In this document: one piece after another, positions 1 to 10,400 of the stretch
Position numbering within the stretch: position 1 is the stretch's first letter
How the letters are laid out: each line of letters begins with the position of its first letter
Assembly: GCF_014174355.1 (NCBI RefSeq)
Contig: NZ_JABEQF010000001.1
Coordinates: 124,001 to 188,000, forward strand
Source of the DNA: Gluconacetobacter azotocaptans
Lineage (GTDB): Bacteria; Pseudomonadota; Alphaproteobacteria; Acetobacterales; Acetobacteraceae
Length of the DNA: 64,000 nucleotides
Direction of reading: 5' to 3'
Notes under the pieces: generated by a model
What the model saw: the letters and a program-made list of their open reading frames with translations, nothing else
Database searches by the model: none
What the model was told of the DNA's origin: nothing
Position numbers and translations under genes: made by a program

Positions 1-1061
1 CGGCGCGCGATCGCCGTATCCTGGTCCTGAAGGAGCCGGTGGGGGTCAGCGCCGCGATCACGCCGTGGAACTTCCCGCTGGCCATGATTACCCGCAAATG
101 TGCACCGGCCCTCGCGGCCGGGTGCAGCATGGTGGTCAAGCCGTCGGAACTGACGCCGTTCTCGGCCCTGGCGGTCGCTGTGCTGGGCGAACGCGCCGGC
201 GTCCCCGCCGGATTGTTCAGCGTCGTTACCGGGATGCCGGAGGCCGTCGGCGCCGAACTGACCGGCAACCCGGCCGTGCGCAAACTCTCCTTCACCGGTT
301 CGACGCGGGTGGGGGCGATCCTGATGCAGCAATCGGCCGACACCATAAAGCGACTGAGCCTCGAACTGGGCGGCAACGCGCCGTTCATCGTCTTCGATGA
401 CGCGGCGTGCGATCTTGCCGTCCAGGGGGCGATGGCCAGCAAGTTCCGCAATGCCGGGCAGACGTGTATCTGCGCCAACCGGGTCCTGGTCCAGTCCGGC
501 ATTCATGACCGGTTCGTCGCGGGACTGCTGGACGAGGTCGCGGGCCTTCGTGTCGGGCCGGCCCTCGACCCGGCCTCGACCCTGGGGCCGCTGATCAATG
601 ACGCTGCGGTCGCCAAGATGCGCGCGCATGTCGAGGACGCGCTGGAACGCGGCGCGCGCTATGCCTCGGCGCCGCTGTGTGTCGAGGGCCGTTTCGTCAG
701 TCCGGTGGTGCTGACCGGCGTGACCACGGACATGCGGATCGCGCGGGAGGAAACATTCGGCCCCGTCCTGCCGGTCTTTCGCTTTGAAACCGAGGTCGAG
801 GCCGTACGCATCGCCAACGCGACGCCGTTCGGGCTGGCCAGCTATTTCTTCACCGCCAGCCTGGACCGTGCCTGGCGGGTGGGCGAGGCCCTGGAATTCG
901 GCATGGTGGGGCTGAATACCGGCGCGATCTCGATGGAATCGGCCCCGTTCGGCGGAGTGAAGCAGTCGGGCCTGGGCCGTGAGGGCGGCCACCCCGGTCT
1001 GGACGAATTCCTCGAAATCAAGAGTTTCCATATCGGTGGCCTCGGGGGGGATGTTTCATGA
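1..1061 (+). CDS. NAD(P)-dependent succinate-semialdehyde dehydrogenase family protein (5' truncated by window edge)
   Basis: Aldehyde dehydrogenase superfamily, closest in style to GabD-type semialdehyde dehydrogenases that oxidise an aldehyde to an acid in the cytoplasm. The frame is open from base 3, so the N-terminal quarter or so of the gene is outside the window; the GTG at 39 is internal. Visible landmarks are the cofactor segment [10 protein letters not shown], the FTGSTRVG loop, the general-base glutamate in LELGGNAPF and the nucleophilic cysteine in GQTCICANR, followed by [10 protein letters not shown] and a normal C-terminus. The stop overlaps the next gene by 4 bp (ATGA), so it is the upstream member of an operon with a GNAT protein and a GhrA-type reductase. 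Exact substrate is not decidable from the sequence. Confidence 0.9.
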   Translation, partial: ARDRRILVLKEPVGVSAAITPWNFPLAMITRKCAPALAAGCSMVVKPSELTPFSALAVAVLGERAGVPAGLFSVVTGMPEAVGAELTGNPAVRKLSFTGSTRVGAILMQQSADTIKRLSLELGGNAPFIVFDDAACDLAVQGAMASKFRNAGQTCICANRVLVQSGIHDRFVAGLLDEVAGLRVGPALDPASTLGPLINDAAVAKMRAHVEDALERGARYASAPLCVEGRFVSPVVLTGVTTDMRIAREETFGPVLPVFRFETEVEAVRIANATPFGLASYFFTASLDRAWRVGEALEFGMVGLNTGAISMESAPFGGVKQSGLGREGGHPGLDEFLEIKSFHIGGLGGDVS

Positions 1062-1963
1062 CCTCTCCTGGCACTTTCTCGAACCCCCGGAATGCCGACA
1101 TGACCGACGCCGACCGCCTTTCCGCAATCGAAATCCGCCCCATGCGTGACGGCGATATCGACGTCGCCAGCGGGTTGTCGAAGGCGCTGGGCTGGCCCCA
1201 TCGGCTTGAGGACTGGCAGTTCATGTTCGGGGCGGGTCACGGCCTGGTCGCCGTGACGCCGACCGGCGAACTGGTGGGCACGATCATGTGGTGGCCCTAC
1301 GGCGCGCGCGACGCGTCAGTGGGCATGGTGATCGTGTCGGGCGCGTGGCAGGGCCACGGCATCGGCCGGCGGCTGATGACCGGCGCGCGCAATGCGCTGC
1401 CCGGCCGCACGCTGCACCTGAATGCGACGCCGGGCGGATTTCCGTTGTATGAAAAACTCGGGTTCCGTCCGTGCGGCCTGATCGAGCAACGCCAGGCCAT
1501 CGCCACGACCCAGCCGCTGATCCTGTTGCCCGAGGGCATGCGCCTGCGGCCGGCGGGGCAGAACGATCTCGCGGCCCTCGCGGCGCTGGACCAGGCGGCA
1601 AACGGCATGGAACGGCGGGACCTGCTGTGCGACCTGCTGGCTGCCGGCAAGGGTATTGTGGTGGACGATGGCGGCGCGATCGTCGGCTATTCGGTCTGCC
1701 GGCCGTTCGGCTGGGGCAAGGTGGTCGGCCCGGTGATTGCCACGTGCGATCAGTTCGCCTCGGCCATGATCGCCCATTGGGTCGGCAGTTGCGCCGGACA
1801 GTTCATGCGCCTGGACGTGCCGGCGGAGTGCGGCCTGTCCGCATGGCTGGACGAAATCGGGCTGCCGCGCGTCGACACGGTGACCACCATGAACACTGCG
1901 ACCGGTCATGAGGCCACACGGGGGGCAACGGTCTTTGCCCTGTGCAGCCAGGCATTGGGATAG
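1058..1963 (+). CDS. GNAT family N-acetyltransferase, two-domain
   Basis: A 301-residue protein with an N-terminal GNAT fold (acetyl-CoA loop visible in [22 protein letters not shown], residues about 90-110, shortened here to the [10 protein letters not shown] core) and a second C-terminal half with the look of the Acetyltransf_18 type. It would transfer an acyl group from acyl-CoA to an unknown amine. It starts at an ATG overlapping the dehydrogenase stop; an in-frame ATG at 1100 is a possible alternative start that would lose 14 residues. Its 3' end is 14 bp before the reductase start, supporting co-transcription. Substrate unknown. Confidence 0.8.
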   Translation: MTSPGTFSNPRNADMTDADRLSAIEIRPMRDGDIDVASGLSKALGWPHRLEDWQFMFGAGHGLVAVTPTGELVGTIMWWPYGARDASVGMVIVSGAWQGHGIGRRLMTGARNALPGRTLHLNATPGGFPLYEKLGFRPCGLIEQRQAIATTQPLILLPEGMRLRPAGQNDLAALAALDQAANGMERRDLLCDLLAAGKGIVVDDGGAIVGYSVCRPFGWGKVVGPVIATCDQFASAMIAHWVGSCAGQFMRLDVPAECGLSAWLDEIGLPRVDTVTTMNTATGHEATRGATVFALCSQALG

Positions 1964-1977
1964 GAAGCAGCGTCACC

Positions 1978-2904
1978 ATGTCCTTCGTCATCAAGTCCAC
2001 AGCGGAACGGGCCGAGGCCTGGTCCGCGCTGTTCGCCGCCGACCTGCCGGACCAGACGGTTGAAATCTGGCCCGACATCGCCGACCCGTCCGCGGTCGAA
2101 TTCCTGGCCGCCTGGGTTCCGCCGCCGGATCTTGCGAAGACATTTCCCAATCTCAAGGTACTCTTCTCGGTCGGTGCCGGCGTGGACCAGCTCGACCTGT
2201 CGGCCGTGCCGGACCACGTACAGGTCGTGCGCATGATCGAACCCGGTCTGACCGACGGGATGGTGGATTATGTGCGCTTCGCGGTCCTCGCCATCCATCG
2301 CGGCATGCTGCGCTATGTCGCGCAGCAGCGCGAACAGGTCTGGAAAGCGCATTCCTACCGGCCGGCAGCGGACCTGACCGTGGGGATTATGGGCCTGGGC
2401 CAACTCGGCCTGCCGGTCATCGAGGCGGTCCGCGCCCTTGGCTATCGCTGCCAGGGCTGGGCCCGAAGCCGTCGCGACATTGAAGGGGTCCGCACCTTCG
2501 CCAGGCAGCAGGACCTTGATGCGTTCCTGGAGGGAACGGACATCCTGGTCTGCCTGCTGCCGCTGACGGCCGAGACGACGCGGCTTCTCGCGCGACCGCT
2601 CTTTTCCCGTCTGCCGCGCGGCGCGGCGCTGATCCATTGCGGGCGAGGAAAGCAACTGGTGATGGACGACCTGATGGACGCGCTGGACGACGGGACACTG
2701 GGGGCCGCCATCGTGGATGTCACCGATCCCGAACCGCTGCCGACGGGCCACCCGTTGTGGAGCCGCCCGGACGTCCTGATTACGCCCCATACGGCCAGCA
2801 TAACCCAGGCCGACACGGGCGGCCGGTCCATCGTAGAAAACCTGAAACGATATCGCAGGGGTGAAGCGCTCGAGGGGCTGGTCAACAGAACGGCTGGCTA
2901 CTGA
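1978..2904 (+). CDS. ghrA: Glyoxylate/hydroxypyruvate reductase A-type 2-hydroxyacid dehydrogenase
   Basis: NAD(P)H-dependent reduction of 2-oxoacids such as glyoxylate or hydroxypyruvate is the known role of this family. The protein (308 residues) shows the nucleotide-binding GIMGLGQLGLPV motif near residue 135, an arginine in HCGRGKQLVMDDL, and the active-site histidine in ITPHTASITQ. I start at 1978 because GGAAG lies about 10 nt upstream and MSFVIKSTAERAEAW resembles family N-termini; an in-frame ATG at 1942 would overlap the GNAT gene. It ends the first operon. The symbol is assigned on family resemblance only. Confidence 0.85.
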   Translation: MSFVIKSTAERAEAWSALFAADLPDQTVEIWPDIADPSAVEFLAAWVPPPDLAKTFPNLKVLFSVGAGVDQLDLSAVPDHVQVVRMIEPGLTDGMVDYVRFAVLAIHRGMLRYVAQQREQVWKAHSYRPAADLTVGIMGLGQLGLPVIEAVRALGYRCQGWARSRRDIEGVRTFARQQDLDAFLEGTDILVCLLPLTAETTRLLARPLFSRLPRGAALIHCGRGKQLVMDDLMDALDDGTLGAAIVDVTDPEPLPTGHPLWSRPDVLITPHTASITQADTGGRSIVENLKRYRRGEALEGLVNRTAGY

Positions 2905-3017
2905 CCGCAGCGGAAGGCCGTAGACGCGGATTGGGGACGCCGAAAATACGCGGGCCCGGCGCGAAAAACCGACCGGGGCGCGCTGAATGGCATCGGGATT
3001 CCCTGAGACCGAATGGT

Positions 3018-3185
3018 TTAAGTCTCCAGGGAACTACGGGCCTGGTCTCGAAGGCTACGTCGTTGCCGGTAATGGGGTTTGGTCAACCGGTGTTCGATGT
3101 CGTTTTCGATGCAGACCCGGTCGAAGATGTAAGCCCCAGGACGCGCCGGCTGGGGCCAGCGCGGTTGTCGGGCAAATCGGCGAAG
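3018..3185 (-). mobile_element. Decayed transposase fragment (IS481/integrase-core type)
   Basis: Read on the minus strand, an ATG-less open frame gives AYIFDRVCIENDIEHRLTKP. This strongly resembles the segment just before the conserved NHPWTNGQVERMNRT motif of IS481-like integrase-core transposases. The similarity stops abruptly after HRLTKPHY and a TAA follows at about 3018, so this is a short, truncated, non-functional remnant. No inverted repeats or target duplications could be recognised. It occupies the otherwise empty 296-bp stretch between the ghrA-like gene and the TonB receptor gene. Confidence 0.5.
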
Positions 3186-3200
3186 GCTGAGGCTGAACGG

Positions 3201-5561
3201 TTAGAACCGCCCCGTCAACGTCACGAAGAACTGGCGCGGCGCCACCGGATAGGCCGTGAACTGCTTCGATGCGTTCGTCGCCAGGATCGTCGACCAGTTC
3301 CGCGTGTTGGTCAGGTTGGTGACGTTGAACTGGATGCTCCCCTCGCGCAGCACGGGCAGATGATGGAAGGTATAGCCCCCGTTGAACCCGAACAGCACCA
3401 TCGGCGACACCGACAGATCGTTCAGATAGGTGGCATAGCGGCGGCCGATATAATCGCCGGTGATCTGCGCGAACAGATTGTGGTCGGTATAGGCGAAGAT
3501 GAACTTGTTCATCCAGTCCGGCACCGCCACCACGTTCTTCCCCGCCGTCGCAACCACGGCGGAGCCCGACAGGTAATTGTTGTCGTACGTCGATTTGTTG
3601 TACGACACCGCGTCATATAGCGACAGGTGATGCGTGAAATGCAGCGTGAATTCCGCATCGGCGCCATTCGTCGTCACACCGCCCACGTTTTCCAGCAGCG
3701 ACGCCGCGCCCGTCAGGCTGGTGATCTGCGGCGACGAACTCACCGTCAGCAGCCGGTTGGAAAAATCCACGTGGTAATAGGACAACTGCCCGTCGATGCT
3801 GACCAGAGGCCCGGCCGACAGCGGGTGGTTGAACCGCCACCCGGCCTCGTAGGTCCATGAGGTCTCCGGCTTGCCGGTCTGGCGGAAATTCTCGAACCCC
3901 GCCTGGCTGGGAATGCCCCACGGCGTCGCGTAGCCGTAGCCCAGGCTCTGGTAGCCGCGCATGTTCTTCTGGATATTGGCGAAGAACTGGTCATGCGCCG
4001 ACAGGCGCCACGTCGCGCCGAAGCCGGGCAGGAACGCATCCACGGCGTCGATCTGCCCGCCCGCCGCGGTGGTCGAGCCCGCCGGCGACAGCGACGCCGG
4101 CAGCCCGGGCACCGTCAGGCGGCCGTTGGTATATTGCAGGCTGGATTTGAACCCCGCCTGCAGGGTCAGGTCCCGGGTCACATGCCACCGGTCCTGGATA
4201 TGGGTCTGGAACGTGTTCGTATAGAAATCGTTGGCGAACTGGTTAATCAGCGGGTCCGTCGGCCGGTCGTACGGCGACAGCGGCGAGGTGGCCGAAAACG
4301 GATACCACCGCCGTTCGAAGGTGTTGACGTTGCGCTCGTACCACCCGCCAAGCTCGATCTCGTGCTTCCCCAGCCGGTAATTCAGGTTCGAGATCACCCC
4401 CTCGCGGCTGATCGAATATTCCGTGGTCCGGTTGGTGAAACCCGAACTGCCGAACAGGCTGCGGATGTCGCTGTCCGGATAATAGGCTGTGAGGATCTTA
4501 GAAATTCCAGATGCGCCGATCGGTGTGGTTACCACCCCGGCCGATGCGTCGCGATGGCCATAGGCCGTCGTCGTCCATGTCAGCGCGTCCGAAAAACGAT
4601 GCTCGTCGCGGACATAACCGATGAAATCCTGACGCAGCGCCGTGCTGGCATAATCGCGGAAATTCAGGCCAGCCGCCGCAGGGGGCGCCCCCGCCTTGTT
4701 CAGGTAGGCCATCGCTTGCCCCAGGTCGGGGTAGAAGGACGGGCGCGTATAGACATTCGACGGCAGCACCACCGCATCCTCGTTGCCCTCCGCCTTGTCC
4801 ATCCAGCTGAAATAGAACGTGATCCGATCTTTCGCGCCCTCATGCAGGAATTTCAGGTTTACCTGCTGGCCGCCCTGGTGCTCGTGATAATCCCAGGCGC
4901 GGGCGTCCTGCCGCAAATAGCTGATATAGGCCCGGTTGTTGCCGCCGAACGTGCCGGTATCGAACCGCCCGAAGGTACGGAACGCCGCGTAGCTTCCGAA
5001 ACTCTGCGACACGCGGCCGCCGCGCGTCGTGCTGGGGTCGCTCGATACGGTCTGGATCGTCCCGCCCAGGTTGCTGGTGGATGCCGTTCCCAGGTCGCCC
5101 GCGCCGGCCGACAGCGACACATGCGCGACGTTCTCGCTCGAAATCATCCGCTGCGGCGACAGGCCATTGTAATTGTTATAGGTCTGGTCGCCCAGCGGTA
5201 TGCCGTCCATCGTGAATCCCAGCTGGCTCTGGGCAAATCCATGGATATACAGCGCGGCGTTCTGTTCGGTCGAACCCCACGGGTCGGCGGTGGTGTAAAT
5301 GACGCCCGGCAGCACCTCCAGCGCCTGGATCGGCGATGTCCCGGGCAGGATCTTCTGGATCAGCGCACTGCCGACGCTCAGCTCCGACCGGGTTCGCCGC
5401 TCGGTCACGACCACGTCCTCGCCGGCGTGCGGGGCGGGGACCGCCGCCTTCTTCGTCACGGCCGCGTCCGTGGGCGCAACCGTGGGCGTCGCCGCGCGGG
5501 CCATTCCGGAGAATCCGGAAAGGACAGAACAGAAAAGAAGAAAACGGGAATAATGTCGCAT
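3201..5561 (-). CDS. TonB-dependent outer membrane receptor
   Basis: About 786 residues, typical for the family. A signal peptide follows MRHYSRFLLFCSVLSGF and ends near ARA. A plug domain is visible (GEDVVVTERR as a TonB-box-like start, then VLPGVIYTTADPW, YIHGFAQSQLGF and MDGIPLGDQ), then a long beta-barrel ending in an aromatic residue (VTLTGRF), as outer-membrane proteins do. I start at 5561 because the signal peptide begins there; a longer in-frame start at 5603 would add 14 residues that are not part of a signal peptide. It lies downstream of two secreted phosphatases on the same strand with about 105 bp of AT-rich DNA between. Uptake of a phosphorylated or phosphate-containing ligand is therefore plausible, but it is inference. 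Confidence 0.9.
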   Translation of the reverse strand: MRHYSRFLLFCSVLSGFSGMARAATPTVAPTDAAVTKKAAVPAPHAGEDVVVTERRTRSELSVGSALIQKILPGTSPIQALEVLPGVIYTTADPWGSTEQNAALYIHGFAQSQLGFTMDGIPLGDQTYNNYNGLSPQRMISSENVAHVSLSAGAGDLGTASTSNLGGTIQTVSSDPSTTRGGRVSQSFGSYAAFRTFGRFDTGTFGGNNRAYISYLRQDARAWDYHEHQGGQQVNLKFLHEGAKDRITFYFSWMDKAEGNEDAVVLPSNVYTRPSFYPDLGQAMAYLNKAGAPPAAAGLNFRDYASTALRQDFIGYVRDEHRFSDALTWTTTAYGHRDASAGVVTTPIGASGISKILTAYYPDSDIRSLFGSSGFTNRTTEYSISREGVISNLNYRLGKHEIELGGWYERNVNTFERRWYPFSATSPLSPYDRPTDPLINQFANDFYTNTFQTHIQDRWHVTRDLTLQAGFKSSLQYTNGRLTVPGLPASLSPAGSTTAAGGQIDAVDAFLPGFGATWRLSAHDQFFANIQKNMRGYQSLGYGYATPWGIPSQAGFENFRQTGKPETSWTYEAGWRFNHPLSAGPLVSIDGQLSYYHVDFSNRLLTVSSSPQITSLTGAASLLENVGGVTTNGADAEFTLHFTHHLSLYDAVSYNKSTYDNNYLSGSAVVATAGKNVVAVPDWMNKFIFAYTDHNLFAQITGDYIGRRYATYLNDLSVSPMVLFGFNGGYTFHHLPVLREGSIQFNVTNLTNTRNWSTILATNASKQFTAYPVAPRQFFVTLTGRF

Positions 5562-5665
5562 GATGGTAATGGCCCAATGAAAAATTCCATTGCCATCTAG
5601 CAACTTTGAGATCGCGAATATGTTACAGTTTGAAGAAGATTCAAACGATTTTCGTATGAGATATA

Positions 5666-6592
5666 TTATGAAAAACTATTGATATCTTTCGACAGCAGGG
5701 ACCGCCCGTCGAGGCCGATGAAGCGGAACTGGAACACGTCGCGCGACAGCGCCACCGTCATGAATCCATGTTCGCCCGGAAAGACGATGCCGCCGTCCTG
5801 CGCCGGCGCCACCGGGTCGATCCGCGAACCGGCGCCGTTGTTGATGTAATGGATGCCGTCCCGCTCGATATATTGCAGGTTGTGGATGTGCCCGTTGATG
5901 TAGACATGCACGCCATGCCGCTTCATCACGGGCACCAGCGCGGCAATCAGTTCCGGCTCGTCGAAGCGCCGTTCGGCCGTATAGACCGGATGGTGCCCGA
6001 TCACGATCTTCCACCGCGCGTCCGACGCACCCAGCGCCGCGTCCAGCCATGCGACCTGCGCCGCCGTGTCCTGCCCGCTGATATCGACGTTCGTGCCCCG
6101 GTACCGGCTGATGAACGGCGAGGTATCCAGGAAGAAGGTTTCCGCTGTGCTCCCGTCCGGCAGGATATCGCGCATGCTGTAATAGCGGGCCGGCAGGTAC
6201 CACCGGCTGTCCACCTGCTGGCCGTAGCGTAACTGGGGTTCCACCTTGCCGCGATAATCATGATTGCCCAGGATCACCCGCCACGGCGTCTTCAGGCTTT
6301 CGGCGCTGTAGATCGATTCGAACGACGTGATCCATTGCCGGTCGGTTATCGACTGCACCCCGTCGTCATAGAAATTGTCGCCTACCGAAACGGTATAAAG
6401 GCTGCGATGCTCGGCTGCGACCCGGCCCATACGGGCGGCCAGCCGCCCCTGTTCGTACTGCCCCTGCCGTCCCCAGTCGCCGATCATGACGCAATTATGC
6501 GTGGGTGTGCGTGCCCGCGCCGGCACCGAGGCCAGCAGGGCGCTGGCGGTGGCGCCGGTCAGGAAATCGCGGCGGGGCAGAATCATGGTCAT
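5666..6592 (-). CDS. Tat-exported metallophosphoesterase (purple acid phosphatase-like)
   Basis: About 308 residues with a Tat-type signal (PRRDFLTGATASALLAS) and a calcineurin-like metallophosphoesterase fold. Metal-site motifs are visible in order: GDWG, VGDNFYDDG, LGNHDYRG, IGHHPVYTAE and NGHIHNLQYIE. It should hydrolyse phosphate esters in the periplasm. The start at 6592 is chosen because the Tat signal begins there; the frame stays open upstream but that segment is coding DNA of the acid phosphatase read in another frame. Only 11 bp separate it from the acid phosphatase stop, so the two are very likely co-transcribed. Confidence 0.88.
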   Translation of the reverse strand: MTMILPRRDFLTGATASALLASVPARARTPTHNCVMIGDWGRQGQYEQGRLAARMGRVAAEHRSLYTVSVGDNFYDDGVQSITDRQWITSFESIYSAESLKTPWRVILGNHDYRGKVEPQLRYGQQVDSRWYLPARYYSMRDILPDGSTAETFFLDTSPFISRYRGTNVDISGQDTAAQVAWLDAALGASDARWKIVIGHHPVYTAERRFDEPELIAALVPVMKRHGVHVYINGHIHNLQYIERDGIHYINNGAGSRIDPVAPAQDGGIVFPGEHGFMTVALSRDVFQFRFIGLDGRSLLSKDINSFS

Positions 6593-6603
6593 GGGTGTCC
6601 TCT

Positions 6604-7326
6604 TTACTCGATCGGCTGCGCCGCCACCCGCGCCTCGACCGCGCAGCGCTCCGGGTCGGGCGTGGCGGGGTGGGCGCGCAGGGCGGCAATTTCGTGCCCG
6701 GCGGCGGCCATGTCGGCCTGGAAGCCGGGGTCGGCCTGCAGGGCGGCGAACATCGCCGCGCCGTTCAGCCATCCGGCCTGCACGTCGCTCTTCCAGTGCA
6801 CGCCACAGACGATGCGGCTTTCGCCGAATGCCCGGCCCCGGTGCAGGATGTCCGTCGCCCGGTCTGGCATCAGTTCCGCCAGAATGCCGGCCACGATCCA
6901 GCCATGGGTCGTATGGCCGGACGGATAGGCCGGGCTGTCGCGCAGATGCGCGCTATCGTCGGTGCAGATCGGCCGGTCGGTGTCCACGAACGGACGCTGC
7001 CGTTTCCAGAACTGCTTTTCCTCGGTGATCCGGGCCTCGAGTTGCGGCTGCAGGCGCGCGGGCTCCAAGGTCATGCCGGCGGCACAGCTGAAATCGGCCA
7101 GCAGGCGCGCTGGGGCCAGTTCGGCATCCTCGCGGGCCATGGCCCAGCGGGCCGAGCCGACCAGGCGCCGCGTCCGGTCGAAAACCTCCTGGTCCTCGGC
7201 CTGCGCGGCGGAATGCGGCGCGGGCGGCGGGGGCAGCACCGTCCGTCCGTCCGGCAGCAGCGGGTCGGCGCGGGCCGGGCCGGCCGCAAGGATCATCATG
7301 GAAAGGGCAAGGCGCTTCAGCATCAT
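6604..7326 (-). CDS. Class A non-specific acid phosphatase (PhoN/PAP2 superfamily)
   Basis: A 240-residue periplasmic enzyme with a signal peptide ending at GPARA. The three parts of the class A/PAP2 signature are present: KQFWKRQRPF (KX6RP), YPSGHTTHGW (PSGH) and SRIVCGVHWKSDVQAG (SRX5HX3D). It should release phosphate from many organic monoesters at low pH. It is the first gene of a pair with the Tat-exported metallophosphoesterase. The 150 bp upstream of its start carries no other gene and should hold the promoter; I could not identify a convincing Pho box. Confidence 0.92.
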   Translation of the reverse strand: MMLKRLALSMMILAAGPARADPLLPDGRTVLPPPPAPHSAAQAEDQEVFDRTRRLVGSARWAMAREDAELAPARLLADFSCAAGMTLEPARLQPQLEARITEEKQFWKRQRPFVDTDRPICTDDSAHLRDSPAYPSGHTTHGWIVAGILAELMPDRATDILHRGRAFGESRIVCGVHWKSDVQAGWLNGAAMFAALQADPGFQADMAAAGHEIAALRAHPATPDPERCAVEARVAAQPIE

Positions 7327-7477
7327 GTCTCGACCGGCCCGCGGGCGTTTCGTTGACCATACGCAATGGGCATCGCTTGTGACACGCGCGCCTGCCCTGC
7401 GTCATCCGAGACGGCCGACATTTCATGAAAACGTCACGAACGGTGGCCGGATGCCGCCCTGGCGGTCGTCCCGGCCC

Positions 7478-10400
7478 TCAGTCACTCGAACACACCCTGT
7501 CCCGCCCTGTGTTCTTGGCCTGGTAGAGCGCGGCATCCGTCCGTTGCAGCAGCACCGCGGCACTCGTCTCGCCGGGGCGGGGGATGACGAGCCCGGCGCT
7601 GAACGTCACCGGCAGGGCGAGCGCCCCGCCCCAGTCCTGTTTCGCATGGAATGCGACGCGCAGACGCCGGCAGGCCTCTTGGGCTTCCGGCAGCGAGGTC
7701 GTGGGCATCAGGATGGCAAATTCCTCGCCCCCGATGCGCGCCACGACATCGGATGCACGCACGCACGCGCGCAGAACCACGCCGACCTCGCGCAGCACCA
7801 GGTCGCCCGCGGCGTGGGAATGACGATCGTTGATCGACTTGAAGTGGTCGACATCGATCAGCGCAAGACAGAAACCCGGCCCGCCGGCCGCGATCCCGTC
7901 CATCGCAAGGGCGAGCCTTTCATCGAAGGCCCGGCGATTGAGCAGGCTGGTCAGGGAATCCTCCCTGGCCTGCCGTGTCGCGACATCCGCCTGCTGGCGC
8001 AGGCGTTCCAGCAGAAGGTTTTTCTCATGATCGGCGGCCTGCAGTCGTTCGGCCGTCTGCCTGAGTTCCCGCGTCCGCTCCCCGATGATGCGCGACAGAC
8101 GCCGCGACTGGCGGCGATAATAATGGGCGATGCCGAGGTAGATCGCGACCAGCATCAGGCCGGCCGCCGCTGCAGCGCCGACCCAGACCTCCCGGCGCTG
8201 CCACCAGAGGGGATCCACGACCAGCGGCAGGGCCATGTCGTGCGTGGACCACGCGCCCCCGGGATGCGCCGCCGATACGCGCAATGTGTATTGGCCGGGG
8301 GGCAGGCCCACCAGATGGATGTTGCGCGTATTTCCCTGGAGGCTCCATGAGTCGCTCAGCCCTTCGAGTTTCGTGCGGTAGACGATCCGGTCGGGAAACA
8401 GGTAGCTCAGGGCGACATAGCGGACCGACAGGCCATGACCCGCCCGAAGATGGAGGGCCGAGCCGTCGAGCGGCTGATGGACCTCGGATCCGTCGCGTTC
8501 GATCGAACTGATCGCGACGGGCGGCGGCGGCGGCCGCATGACGAATGCATCGAACTGCGCGGGATCGACATGCGCGATGCCGATCGCGGTGGCGATCCAG
8601 ATCGTGCCGTCACGGCGCATGATCGCGGAAGGGGACGCGCTCCCGTTGGCCTGGCTGCTGAGCAGGCCGTCCGTCTCGTCGAAATGCAGCACGGACACGC
8701 GCGGCGACCGCCCGTTCGCCACAGCTTCGAGTTCGGACAGCGGCAATCGCAGAACGCCGCGATTGCTCGTCAGCCAGACATGCCCCTGCCGGTCGGGGAT
8801 CGTGGCGAAGATCGAATCGACGGGCAGGCCCTGTTCGCGCGCGACCTGCGTGATCTGCCCGTCGCGCGCCCGATAGACGCCCCGGTCGCTGGCAATCCAG
8901 AGGTCCCCGCCGATGGTCGTGAACCCGAAGATGGTGTGCGCCCCCTGCGCGCCACCGAAACGGATGGCCTGGATGTGTGATCCATGCACGTGGCGCACGC
9001 CGTCGAGCGTGCCGATCCACAGATCGTCGCCGCGCGCCGCCAGCGCGGTGATAAGGCCGTGCGGGGCGTCCGGGCCGTCGAGCGGATGCGGCAGGCCGCC
9101 CTCGACGTGAAAGACCCCGTGTTGCGTGCCGATCCAGACCTGACCGTCCGCGCCGACGCTCAGCGCCCGGACATTGCCTGCCGGCAACCCGTTCGCCGTG
9201 CCGAAGTGACGGGAAGACCCGTCGGGCAGGCGTTCATACACCCCGTCCGAATAGGTGCCGACCCACAGGGTGCCGCCTGCATCCTCCGCAAGGCTGAGAA
9301 CCGCGGGTTGGCGATCGTGCTCGGCGGAGAGGGGAACGGCAACGACGGTGCCATCGGGTTCCACCCGCGCCAGGCCGGCGTCCGTTCCCACCCACAGCCG
9401 GCCGCCCCGATCTTCAAGGACGACCCGCGCGAAATCGTCGGGGAGGCCGTCCCGGCGGCTCACTGTGCCGAACAAAGCCTCGCGCAGGCGGTACAGCCCT
9501 CCGTTCGAGCCGATCCAGATGCTGCCCTCGGTGTCCTCCCTCAGGCAGAGAATGCGGCCGGAGGCGGGGGCCATGTAGTCGGGCAGGCGCTCGATGCCCG
9601 ACGCGGTGAGCCGGATCAGCCCGTGATCCTCGGTGCCGGCCCACAGCGCGCCATGCCGGTCCTGCAGCAGCGCGGTAATCCGGCCGATGCCGTGCAGGTC
9701 GTACTGCAGGGACGCCCCTGCCTCCCCTACACGGAAGATACGGCTGCCCGCCACGATCCAGAACGTGCCGTCCGGCCCCCGGTAGGGCCACGCCAGCCCG
9801 TGCGGCAGATTCCAGGCGGCCGGGGCGGTATGGACCTGGCCCTGGGCGCCCTGGACGACGACACCGTCATATGTCCCGAGCCAGAGCGTGCCGGTACTGT
9901 CCAGCACCATCCGGCGATACAGGTTCAGAAGCGGCGATTTCGGGGGCGGCGCCACGTAATGGAAGGTGCCGTCCGCGGTCATGGTGCCCAGGCCGTTGCC
10001 CTCGTAGAGCAGCCACAATCGGCCGGTCGGGTCGATCTGCAGCGACTGGACGATGATGGAGGGGGCGTTCGCGGGGTGCGGCCACAGGCGCCAGCTTCCA
10101 TCGGCGGCGTGTCGGCCGATGTTGCCGCGCGAGTCGCTGAACCACAGGGTGCCCGCCTGGTCCGCGACGATCGTACCGATGCCGTTATCGAGCAGGGCCG
10201 GGCGGCTGCCCCGGTCATAGACGGTGAATTCCATTCCGTCGTACGAAACCAGCCCTTCCCAGGTGGCGAACCACAGGCGGCCATCCGGTGTCTGGGCAAT
10301 GTCGCGGATCGAATTCTGCGGCAGGCCGTCACGGGTGGACCAGTGGTCGATGACGTAGTTGGCCAGCGGGGGCGCCGGGGCGCGTGCTTCGGCGCGCGGC

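Noticed and set aside
3993-5600. Long open frame antisense to the TonB receptor gene (plus strand)
   Set aside because: Arginine-rich, no family resemblance and fully inside a well-supported receptor gene; a high-GC codon shadow.
7327-7477. Pho box before the acid phosphatase gene
   Set aside because: Only loose resemblance (GTGACG, TTCATGAAATGTC); no two properly spaced CTGTCAT-like repeats.
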